A DNA stretch of 41,435 bases from an uncultured Pirellulaceae bacterium (GTDB taxonomy: Bacteria > Planctomycetota > Planctomycetia > Pirellulales > Pirellulaceae). Location of the stretch: positions 1 through 41,435 of the forward strand of contig CAJQPP010000022.1 of NCBI GenBank assembly GCA_905480235.1, in the 5' to 3' direction. Below the pieces are notes generated by a model, which searched no databases, was not told the DNA's origin, and saw only the letters and a program-made list of their open reading frames with translations. A program made the position numbers and the translations under genes. Positions 8,629 through 16,397 of this stretch are shown here, one piece after another; the first letter of the stretch is position 1; every line of letters begins with the position of its first letter.

Positions 8629-10527
8629 TTAACAAAACGGGCCGATGAATGACTGGCTTTGTTCAATTATAAGGGCGGCAGTCTCTTCTGCTTTCTCGGA
8701 GAAGAAGATCTTCTTAAATGTCAAACCTACTCCCATGAGGGCTTCGCCAACAATTAATCCGGCGGCAATGGGAATGCCAACCTCTTCGGAGAATCTTTGG
8801 CCCTTGAGGCGGTCGACCAAAATTCTCAGTAGGCAACCAATGGTGTATGTCAGGACGATGTCAAAAGGCATGTAGAAACCCAACGCTACCATCACGCCGA
8901 TCCCGCCCAGTCCGCTAATGGCCAACAGCAAACCCAGGCCGGCGCCAGCGGCGTATCGGTAAGTTGGCACATTTCCGTCGACCAAAGCTTCCATGACGCT
9001 CGCCAAGGCCGAGGCTTGGGCAGCAGGCATCTCTTTGCTACCGATCCCGTAAGTCACTTCACCGGCAGCGGTCAATTTGGGGACCGCGTTGGCATCGCCA
9101 TTGAGGACTTCGGGAGGCGTTGCTCCCGCCTCTAAAACAAACATGAGTCCAATAACGATAATCGGACCCAACCAAGCCCCTACGAATTGGGCGATCTGTT
9201 GGCGGCGCGGAACGGCTCCCACCAAGTAACCCGATTTTAAATCCAGCATCATGTCGCTGGCTTGAGAGATGGCCAGGCAAATGGCCGCTCCCACCAACAT
9301 GGAAGCCAAGATCGTATCGGGCCGGCTCATTCCGGCATTGGCAATCACTACTAAAATCGTGACAGCGATTAATGTCATGCCTGACAACGGAGACCAGTTG
9401 GTGCGACCGATGCACTCGGCCACGATGACGCCGGCAATCCAAATCCATAAAGTTCCCAGTAACGCCATCGCCACGGATTTACCAAAAGTCATGCCCGGCG
9501 CTGATTTGTACGCCAGAAAGACCAATAATAACGCGCCGAGGATGACGGCAATTCCGAGCATTTTGACGGGCATTTCATCTTTGTGGGCATCGGAACCAGA
9601 GCCGTCTGCGCCAGCGTTCCGCATGGCTCCAATCGCACTGCGAATTAACGGAAAAGCCACGATGATGCCGCCGATGGCCGCTCCAATCAGCATGCCGATT
9701 CCGGTAGGGCGGTAAATGGCACTTCGCATGCTGCCCGGGGCTTCCACTAGAGCCTGAACATCTGCGCCACCAAAGATAGAGAGCAGGGGAGATAGCAGCC
9801 AATAACAAATGAAACCGCCCGCTCCAAACCAAAAACCCCCTTTGCCGGAAAGAAAACCGACGCCAATGGTCATCAGTGAAACGAAGAAGATAATGTTGTA
9901 CCGCGATGGTAAATCAAGCCACGCGCCAACGGGCCATTCCGCGTGACTGACTTTTCCAAATTGTGTCGTGATCAAAAGAAACAATGCCGAGATAGCAGCC
10001 GCTCCGAACAATAACGCCGATTTGCGTATGCCGGCACCGGGCGATTTCAAAATCGTTGCCACGGCAATACCGCCCGGATAGGGCAGGCGTTGGAAATCAA
10101 TCATCTGTTTCCGCAGCGGAATGACAAATGCCAATCCGATAAAAGCACCGGCAATACAGGCAAAGATCATCAGGGGAACATTGAAGTCAGCAACGGACTC
10201 CAGCCCTGGTTTTTTACTGAGGATAAAAAGCGCCGGTACGGAGAACATGATCCCCGATGAGGCCCCGTTCACTGCGGAAGCAACCGTTTGATTGATGTTG
10301 TTTTCCAGAATACTGGTACGTCGCAGCAAGCCACGGAGGATGCCCCAGCCAAGGATCGCCGCCAATTCGGAGCCCTCAATGGAGAAGCCAAGTTTGAGCG
10401 CCGCGTAACTGATGGAAACCGCAATCAGGGCACCTAGGCCCCAGCCGATCAAAATGGCGGTCCATGTGAATTCTGGGTAAGGCCCCAAGCGTACCGGGAT
10501 ATCGTCAATGAATTCGGTTCTTGCCAT
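8629..10527 (-). CDS. OPT-superfamily (oligopeptide / metal-chelate) transporter
   Basis: This integral membrane protein of 632 residues has about 14-16 hydrophobic segments. The OPT hallmark ENNINQTVASAVNGASSG lies near residue 75, as in prokaryotic OPT/YSL proteins, and further typical stretches are RLPYPGGIAVATIL and DLKSGYLVGA. The family imports small peptides or metal-siderophore-type chelates with protons; the substrate here is unknown. I prefer the ATG at 10527 (MARTEF). An in-frame TTG 42 nt upstream (10569) is preceded by AGGGG at 10-nt spacing and could be the true start. It is the first gene of a probable two-gene operon with the PDZ protein downstream. Confidence 0.88.
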   Translation of the reverse strand: MARTEFIDDIPVRLGPYPEFTWTAILIGWGLGALIAVSISYAALKLGFSIEGSELAAILGWGILRGLLRRTSILENNINQTVASAVNGASSGIMFSVPALFILSKKPGLESVADFNVPLMIFACIAGAFIGLAFVIPLRKQMIDFQRLPYPGGIAVATILKSPGAGIRKSALLFGAAAISALFLLITTQFGKVSHAEWPVGAWLDLPSRYNIIFFVSLMTIGVGFLSGKGGFWFGAGGFICYWLLSPLLSIFGGADVQALVEAPGSMRSAIYRPTGIGMLIGAAIGGIIVAFPLIRSAIGAMRNAGADGSGSDAHKDEMPVKMLGIAVILGALLLVFLAYKSAPGMTFGKSVAMALLGTLWIWIAGVIVAECIGRTNWSPLSGMTLIAVTILVVIANAGMSRPDTILASMLVGAAICLAISQASDMMLDLKSGYLVGAVPRRQQIAQFVGAWLGPIIVIGLMFVLEAGATPPEVLNGDANAVPKLTAAGEVTYGIGSKEMPAAQASALASVMEALVDGNVPTYRYAAGAGLGLLLAISGLGGIGVMVALGFYMPFDIVLTYTIGCLLRILVDRLKGQRFSEEVGIPIAAGLIVGEALMGVGLTFKKIFFSEKAEETAALIIEQSQSFIGPFC

Positions 10528-10631
10528 GGCGGATTTTGTCTCGAAAGGACGTTTCTTGAGAGACCCCAACGTAAATCATCCCCTGCCACTCGGCAAGTAA
10601 GTACGTCGTTCCATCTATTCTCTTAGCGCGC

Positions 10632-10664
10632 AAAAAAACGCCGCCCGACAAATGGGACGGCGTT
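10632..10664 (-). terminator. Rho-independent terminator of the cysteine-rich protein gene
   Basis: On the minus strand AACGCCGTCCC and GGGCGGCGTT form a 10-bp GC-rich stem with one bulged base and a 7-nt loop, followed by a run of seven T residues. It sits about 32 nt after the stop codon of the cysteine-rich protein gene and separates it from the OPT transporter gene. Confidence 0.88.
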
Positions 10665-10695
10665 TTATCGTATTTTTGGCGTTTGGAACTGTTAC

Positions 10696-11097
10696 CTAGT
10701 TGCCACAGCCATTACCGCAGCTGTTACCGCAATTTCCGCGGCGAGCGAACATTCCGCCACTATTGCAACAGGAACTGCGACGAGAGAACAATCCACCACG
10801 GTTACCACCGCAACCACGACGAGACCCGCAGCGACGAGGAGCTCGCTCACAGCAAGTAGGTTCTGGGCAGCACATTTGAGGTGCTGGTTGGCAGCAAGCT
10901 TGAGGTGCAGCATTGCAGCAATTGTTGGCTCGACGGTTGAACAGTCGGGGGCGTGCTGTTGCACAACCGTTACCACAACCGTTGGACATGGTCGAGCAAC
11001 CGGTGTCACAACCACCGCCACAACCTTGAGCTTCTACGATCGATGGTGCGGCACACATCAGTGCGACGGCAAATACTACAGCGACAAAATTTTTCAT
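10696..11097 (-). CDS. Secreted cysteine-rich repeat protein of unknown function
   Basis: The product has 133 residues. A signal peptide covers about 1-23 and ends at IVEA. The mature part of about 110 residues contains 20 cysteines, many as CC pairs (NNCCN, QACCQ, QMCCP, TCCER, SSCCN) or in GNGCGN-type units. A degenerate unit occurs three times: RLFNRRANNCCN, GLFSRRSSCCN and GMFARRGNCGN. The remaining residues are mostly Gly, Asn, Arg, Ser and Pro, which suggests a disulfide-linked or metal-binding envelope component and not an enzyme. I do not recognise the family. The gene has its own promoter candidate, a strong ribosome binding site (AGGGAG, 8 nt before ATG) and its own terminator, so it is probably highly expressed. 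An arginine-rich frame on the same strand is a shadow of this gene. Confidence 0.85.
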   Translation of the reverse strand: MKNFVAVVFAVALMCAAPSIVEAQGCGGGCDTGCSTMSNGCGNGCATARPRLFNRRANNCCNAAPQACCQPAPQMCCPEPTCCERAPRRCGSRRGCGGNRGGLFSRRSSCCNSGGMFARRGNCGNSCGNGCGN

Positions 11098-11105
11098 CAG
11101 GAAAT

Positions 11106-11111
11106 CTCCCT
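11106..11111 (-). promoter_or_regulatory. Strong ribosome binding site of the cysteine-rich protein gene
   Basis: On the minus strand AGGGAG lies 8 nt before the ATG at 11097. It is one of the few good Shine-Dalgarno sequences in the window, and it fixes the start. Confidence 0.75.
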
Positions 11112-11153
11112 CGGGTCTAGAGTTGGTAAAACAGGCAAACGCCGTTGTTTGGG

Positions 11154-11187
11154 AAAGTACCTAGTGGGTCCCGTCGGGTCAATGACC
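11154..11187 (-). promoter_or_regulatory. Candidate sigma-70 promoter with overlapping inverted repeat
   Basis: On the minus strand TTGACC (11177-11182) and TACTTT (11154-11159) are separated by 17 nt, about 57 nt before the ATG of the cysteine-rich protein gene. The -35 element lies inside an 11-nt inverted repeat of the form GGTCA-N-TGACC (11177-11187), which could be a repressor site. Confidence 0.45.
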
Positions 11188-11224
11188 TACTTGGGAAAAA
11201 GTCGATAAACGTGGGTAAAACGGC

Positions 11225-13432
11225 CTAGAGGTGGCTTTTCGTACCTGCGATGAGCTTGTTTCGAATCCAGTTCTTGAATCGGAGCAGAAAATACCCTCCC
11301 AGGGAGACTTTTCTGCCGTGTAAAAAAGCGGTCCCCAATTGGCCCGCTTGGAGGCTTTTCGAGGCTTCGGGCCCTAACTCGCTCTTCCCCACAAATTGAG
11401 GATAAACCAGACGATATGCTTCGGCGCCCGTCTCGTCCGAGGGCGATTCGGTTTGCCGGACTGCCAATTCGCCTCCCGCGTAGGCTGTCATGGAAGCATC
11501 AATGGGAACATCACTGGCCTGAGGATCGAGCGAATCAAGTTGGGAGCTGACGATCTCGACGCCGCTAAAAATAAAGCGGACGGGAGTTTTGCATTTGATT
11601 TGGACGGTCTTAAACTGCTCCTCATCGATGGACATGAGGATTTGTTTCTTGCGAGGGTCTGCAAAATGCATCAGCATCTCGCCTTGTTTGACGTAACTAC
11701 CCGTCATATTGGTCAAGCCTCGGCGATATACCACTCCGTCAAAGGGGGCGAGGACTTCCAATTGCGAGACCTTTTTTTGCATCTCGGCGATTTGTTGGTT
11801 CAAAGATTTGATGTTCGCGAACTCGGCCTGTTGCAATGAGATCTCGTTTTGTTGGCGGTGAATACGAGCTTGAATCTGTGCGGCCTCTCGGGCCTGCTGC
11901 AACGTTTTCAATTCGTGTTCGAGATTGGGATTGTCAATTCTCAGGATGGGTTGTCCGGCACTAATAGCTTGACCATTTCGGACAAAGATCTCCCGCAAGA
12001 AACCTTCGGATGAGGCGCGAATAACCTGTTCATCGTTAAACTGCACCAGGGCCGGGGCGCGTGTTATCTCAGGTGCGTGCAGACCGAGGAAGCAGACCAA
12101 AATGACGGTAATAAAGCCGGTGGTTACGCTTGCGAAACGCAGACGATCGATGGGGTGCTGTCGAGCCGCTTTTATGATCTGGCGAAGATGCTGTCGCAAA
12201 GGTAACCAAACCCAGAAGATCCCACCAATCAAAGCGAGGATTAAACCTGCCCCGCCGAAAAGTGTACTGGCTACAAGCAATAGACTGGTGCAAAGAATGA
12301 ACCGCCAAACAAAAGAACACAGCCCATAGGTGGCTACCCACCGTAATTCACGCTCCGAGCATAGTGAGTTATCCAAGGGAAAACCAAACGCAAAATGCCG
12401 CAGGCGGTCACCGAACCAGGATTGACCTTTCCCATAAAGATTGACAATTCCCAGCATGTCAGCCAGCAGATAATACCCATCAAAGCGTAACAACGGGTTG
12501 GCGTTAAATAAAAGCGTTGAAATCCCGGCCATGATCACAATCTGGTACGTTAAATCCGACAACCAGAGGGATTGGGTGTGAGCCCAGACGATAATCGCGA
12601 GGAAAGCCAAAAGCAGTTCGGCGTACATACCCGCGGCGGAAACGACGAGTCGTTGGCGGCGATTGGAAAACCTCCACGACGAGGTCACGTTCACATACGC
12701 CAAGGGTGCAAAGAGCAGCATCAAGATTCCGGCCTCGGGGACCTCACCACCGTACTTTTGACAGGCGACTCCATGAGCCGTTTCGTGGATGAGTTTCAAA
12801 CCAACCCAAATAGCAAATAGCCATAACCAGCGGTCCGTCGCCAAAATTCCCGCCGATGCGTTACAAAATCGATCGTAGTCAGCAAAGACCAGCGTGCAGG
12901 CGTACGCACCGAGTAAGACCCAAATGATAAACATCCAGCTGGAAAACAGGTGCTTCAAGTAGGGAGTGATGCGTGCTAAAGATCGGTCTGGGTTAATTAG
13001 ATTGACGCGGAAACTGACCGGGTTCAAAAAAGCAATCAGTTTTTGGTTGGCTTTTGCCTGAGCAGCTTTTCGCAGCTGGTCGGTGCGATTTGCAGTTGGT
13101 GTATCCAACAAATTCGTATTCGACAGCCACTGACAGATTTTAGTAGCGGTGGTGTCGTCAAATTGAGGAAAGTCACGATGCTTTTGCATGAGCTCCACGA
13201 TTTCAGGTAACTGTCGGTTTCCGTCCAACAGCATAATAAATTGATATTCCCGATGCCCCACTTGAAAAAAGCGTGAGCGGATCGGATCTTCAATGAACGC
13301 TACTAATCTTCCATTGTCTTCACGTAGATCAATACTCAATTCGCTTCGCAGAGCAGGGGCGCATGATTGCCAGGGGCCGTTTTTGAGTTGGGAGCCAGTT
13401 GCTGGGGATTGTTCGTTTGACGGGCGTTTCAT
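11225..13432 (-). CDS. PqqD-like / M50 zinc metallopeptidase / HlyD membrane-fusion protein
   Basis: This 735-residue fusion has three parts. Residues about 30-115 look like a PqqD-type winged-helix domain (FFQVGHREYQFIMLLDG). Residues about 165-450 form a polytopic M50 peptidase domain: HETAH gives zinc ligands H216 and H220 with catalytic E217, and NANPLLRFDGYY gives D318. Residues about 465-650 are an HlyD/biotin-lipoyl hairpin adaptor with a coiled coil (LRIDNPNLEHELKTLQQA) and APFDGVVYRRG closing the lipoyl half. Related proteins are annotated as putative peptide zinc metalloproteases. It is the last gene of a four-gene cluster and starts 7 nt after the preceding stop. With no ABC or RND pump encoded nearby, it may be the inner-membrane component that processes or exports a peptide. 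The active-site residues are intact. Confidence 0.87.
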   Translation of the reverse strand: MKRPSNEQSPATGSQLKNGPWQSCAPALRSELSIDLREDNGRLVAFIEDPIRSRFFQVGHREYQFIMLLDGNRQLPEIVELMQKHRDFPQFDDTTATKICQWLSNTNLLDTPTANRTDQLRKAAQAKANQKLIAFLNPVSFRVNLINPDRSLARITPYLKHLFSSWMFIIWVLLGAYACTLVFADYDRFCNASAGILATDRWLWLFAIWVGLKLIHETAHGVACQKYGGEVPEAGILMLLFAPLAYVNVTSSWRFSNRRQRLVVSAAGMYAELLLAFLAIIVWAHTQSLWLSDLTYQIVIMAGISTLLFNANPLLRFDGYYLLADMLGIVNLYGKGQSWFGDRLRHFAFGFPLDNSLCSERELRWVATYGLCSFVWRFILCTSLLLVASTLFGGAGLILALIGGIFWVWLPLRQHLRQIIKAARQHPIDRLRFASVTTGFITVILVCFLGLHAPEITRAPALVQFNDEQVIRASSEGFLREIFVRNGQAISAGQPILRIDNPNLEHELKTLQQAREAAQIQARIHRQQNEISLQQAEFANIKSLNQQIAEMQKKVSQLEVLAPFDGVVYRRGLTNMTGSYVKQGEMLMHFADPRKKQILMSIDEEQFKTVQIKCKTPVRFIFSGVEIVSSQLDSLDPQASDVPIDASMTAYAGGELAVRQTESPSDETGAEAYRLVYPQFVGKSELGPEASKSLQAGQLGTAFLHGRKVSLGGYFLLRFKNWIRNKLIAGTKSHL

Positions 13433-13439
13433 GGTTGCT

Positions 13440-15350
13440 TCACCAGATCAATACTTTGCGGGCATTTTCCCAGACGCCATGAAAGAGATTCCAGCCGAGA
13501 GAGTGTGTGGCTCCCATTATTTTTGCGCGACCTTTAAGACCGGGCCTTAATTGTCCTGATTCGTTATCTAATTGCACGTGTGCCACGAAAACACATTGCT
13601 GGTCAAGCACTTCGGCTCGAGGATGGATTTTCTCGATTTCGCCCGTGAAGGTTTCAAAGGGAAATGCATTGAATTCGAAATGCACCGGCATGCCAGCAGC
13701 CACATGCTGAATTTCATTTTCAGGAATCAGGATTTCCACCAACATCTTTTCAAGAGGGCCAACTTCAAACAGGTTCTGCCCTGTTTCCAATGGAGCACCC
13801 TCGGCTTTGTCCAAGTCACCGCTGATAATTACGCCATCGATAGGACTGCGAATTTCGGTATGCGATAGTCGTTTGGAAATGATGGCGATTTCTGCTGAAA
13901 GGCGTTTCATCTCCGAGCTGGCAATTTGAGATTCTGCCACGTTGCGGCGAGCCAGGGCGGAGTCTCTTTTCTTTCGTTCTCGTTCCAAGTCAGCTTGCAA
14001 GCTAGACATTTCCATCCTTAAATGGCTGGCATCCATTCGAGCGAGCGGTTGCCCTTGGGTAACGATATCGCCATTCTCGACGATGGTTTTTTCCAAAAGG
14101 CCTTCGTAGGGCGCTGCCACGAACCGCCGTCGCGTTAGTTCCAATTGACAGTCACAAGGAATCTTATAGGTAAAGGGAATGCAAAGAATGATGATGCCCA
14201 AAGCGATCAGCATGGCGAACTTGCGAACCGAGTTCTTTTTGAGTGTCGTTAATGTGTTGTCCAGCAACGTTCGCGAGATGGGCCGTTGGGCACGCAAAAC
14301 GGTTTCCAGATGACCGGCCACTAATTTAGAAATTCGTAAGAACTGTATTTCGGTTTTTTCTTCGTTGCATTGTTCGGTTTTTAATCCGATCAATAGCCAG
14401 CCAAAAATGTTTTTCTCGAGATCATGCAGTGGTAACGCCGCGCAACCAGGTAGTTCCATGGACTGACAGAAATTTTGCAGATTGATATGAGATTCGGTAT
14501 CGTGCGGGGTATCGGTCGATTTAATAGATGACCAAAAAGTCGGTTGGTCCTGGAGCCCCAGAATCGAGGATTCTATGGTTTGTGTGGTTGCCGCATTGCG
14601 ATCGAAAAATTCTACCCCTGACATGGCAGCGATCTTAAAGCGCTCACTGCTGCCAGATTTCAAAAGTAACGCCACCAGACCGGTGTCGATCGCAACATTT
14701 AACTCGTTGACGAGCGTGACAGCAGCGTCGAGCTGGTTGTCAGTGCGGTTAATAGCCGCCGACATGTTTACAAAGCTGGATAGATTTGCAATTTGGTCTT
14801 GGGAGAGCTTCGCAAACTGCTGCATTTGCCACTTCGAAATAGTATCCACAACTTTCGAAAATGACCACTCAAATGGCAGGTCCTTGGGATGCGATGAAGG
14901 ATAGAGGGCGACCAGTACATCGGAAATGGAGTCGTTCGATTCAATCGGAGCGCCTATCAAAACATATCCGGGCAAACCCTCGGGCTCCCCAGATTGAATA
15001 TGGCCATCGCGACTGACGTTGAGGGCGACGCTCTGGATCACGTGCCGTATGGGAGTTCCCAGCGTCTCGTCATCTCCCAACAAATTGATTGGCTGAGACC
15101 AGGCCTCGTCGGAATTGCGTTTGACAATCCATAGACCAAGGCATCCGGATGTGTTGAGTACCTTGCCTAGGTTGCGAAGTAACTCAGATTTATTGTTCGC
15201 ACCATCCGACGCGCTGCTAACCTCACGACTCCAATCCACGATGGGTCTTGAAATATCGCATGAGCGCACGTCACCCGAGACTGCCTGCGGCAGAAATGTT
15301 GGCACCGGTACAGCGATGTTAGGATCGGATTGGTTCGGTAATTGTGACAC
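13440..15350 (-). CDS. GAF-domain / HlyD membrane-fusion protein
   Basis: From the GTG at 15350 the product has about 636 residues. A large N-terminal cytoplasmic part contains a GAF-like domain (around FVNMSAAINRTDNQLDAAVTL to NIFGWLLIGLKTE). One membrane segment follows (FAMLIALGIIILCIPF), and then a periplasmic HlyD adaptor: lipoyl half EGLLEKTIVENGDIVTQGQP, a coiled-coil hairpin, second lipoyl half HTEIRSPIDGVIISGDLD, and beta-barrel. GAF domains bind small ligands, so this looks like an adaptor gated by a cytoplasmic signal. The frame is open upstream to 15515, but that would overlap the previous gene by 146 nt. The GTG is the first usable start after that gene's stop, about 20 nt away, although without a Shine-Dalgarno sequence. 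Confidence 0.8.
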   Translation of the reverse strand: MSQLPNQSDPNIAVPVPTFLPQAVSGDVRSCDISRPIVDWSREVSSASDGANNKSELLRNLGKVLNTSGCLGLWIVKRNSDEAWSQPINLLGDDETLGTPIRHVIQSVALNVSRDGHIQSGEPEGLPGYVLIGAPIESNDSISDVLVALYPSSHPKDLPFEWSFSKVVDTISKWQMQQFAKLSQDQIANLSSFVNMSAAINRTDNQLDAAVTLVNELNVAIDTGLVALLLKSGSSERFKIAAMSGVEFFDRNAATTQTIESSILGLQDQPTFWSSIKSTDTPHDTESHINLQNFCQSMELPGCAALPLHDLEKNIFGWLLIGLKTEQCNEEKTEIQFLRISKLVAGHLETVLRAQRPISRTLLDNTLTTLKKNSVRKFAMLIALGIIILCIPFTYKIPCDCQLELTRRRFVAAPYEGLLEKTIVENGDIVTQGQPLARMDASHLRMEMSSLQADLERERKKRDSALARRNVAESQIASSEMKRLSAEIAIISKRLSHTEIRSPIDGVIISGDLDKAEGAPLETGQNLFEVGPLEKMLVEILIPENEIQHVAAGMPVHFEFNAFPFETFTGEIEKIHPRAEVLDQQCVFVAHVQLDNESGQLRPGLKGRAKIMGATHSLGWNLFHGVWENARKVLIW

Positions 15351-15369
15351 AGAAGCTTTGGGAAAGTTA

Positions 15370-16170
15370 TTAAAAACTGATGTCGAGATAACATTGCTCG
15401 CCGCTGCGAAAATTACCCGCCGAGTTATCGAGAAGTACTTTGACTTCGACCGTTCCGCTTTCGGCATCCGTTTGCACGCCGATCGCATGCAACGTGCCGT
15501 TGGTCTCGTTTCCATCGTGGAAAGCGACGATTAAAGTCTGATCCTGTTTCAGTGATTTGACTTGGTGGCTTGGTATGTTGAAAATCGCTAACAATTGATT
15601 GACCTGCACCAATCGTACAATTTCGGGTTTCATCGGTGAAAGGAACTCCCCTTCCCGGCGATGAACTTTGGCCACCACAGCGGCAAAAGGTGCTCGTATC
15701 AAACGGCGTTCCAGCATTAATTCCGCTTTGCGTAAATTGATGTCATGCCCAATGGTATTCTCTTGTGCCGCCATGTAATTCGCTTGAGCGATGGCTTCTT
15801 CCAAATCAGCACGAATCAACTCACTATCGGTAGCGTGACCTGTACTGATGAGATCGCGAATTCTTTCGGTAATGAGTTGTCGTTTTTCGTAGGTTTTTCT
15901 TGCAGATTCCAGAGCACTCTTGGAACGCGATAAATGGTTGGCCTGCTCGACTTGAAGTTTTTGCACCCCATCGTCCAAGCGGGCGATGATTTGGCCAGCT
16001 TCAACCACGCTTCCCGAATCAACATTCAGCGCAAAGATGGACCCGGTTTCGTCGCTTGCGAGGTCAATTTCCCGAAACGGCTGCGTGAAGCCATTGATCT
16101 GTGCGTAGGTACTGACGGGACTTGCAAAAAGGAAAATCGCCAATAGCGAACAGGCAATTCGAATGCTCAT
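15370..16170 (-). CDS. Periplasmic HlyD-family adaptor (membrane fusion protein)
   Basis: The product has 266 residues from the ATG at 16170, which opens a clean signal peptide (SIRIACSLLAIFLFASPVSTYAQ, cleavage after YA). The frame continues 21 codons upstream, but that extension is polar and lacks sense as a signal. The mature protein has the lipoyl half ALNVDSGSVVEAGQIIARLDDG, a coiled-coil hairpin (about residues 75-155), the returning lipoyl half RRLIRAPFAAVVAKVHRREG, and a beta-barrel ending in LRSGEQ-like RSGEQCYLDISF. No membrane anchor or lipobox is visible. It should bridge the inner-membrane parts of the module to the TolC-like channel encoded upstream. Confidence 0.85.
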   Translation of the reverse strand: MSIRIACSLLAIFLFASPVSTYAQINGFTQPFREIDLASDETGSIFALNVDSGSVVEAGQIIARLDDGVQKLQVEQANHLSRSKSALESARKTYEKRQLITERIRDLISTGHATDSELIRADLEEAIAQANYMAAQENTIGHDINLRKAELMLERRLIRAPFAAVVAKVHRREGEFLSPMKPEIVRLVQVNQLLAIFNIPSHQVKSLKQDQTLIVAFHDGNETNGTLHAIGVQTDAESGTVEVKVLLDNSAGNFRSGEQCYLDISF

Positions 16171-16397
16171 AGGATCTACCACGCAAGGGATTCGACATCG
16201 ATTCGGTTTCACAGACAGATGGTTTTTGACCATCAGCCCGTTAAACGGTAGCTCACGACTGTTGAAAAGAGCGTCGCTAGGAGAGGGGACTCTAAAACAG
16301 ATTCCCCGACCAGTCGTTGGCAGCGATGGTAACGGTAATAGCGATAGAATTGACTGTTCAGACTGCCTCGCAAGGGCGTCCGGAGTTCGGGGATGCC

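Noticed and set aside
10692-11021. Valine/alanine-rich 109-codon minus-strand frame
   Set aside because: It is the shifted frame of the cysteine-rich protein gene, which has the signal peptide and the ribosome binding site.
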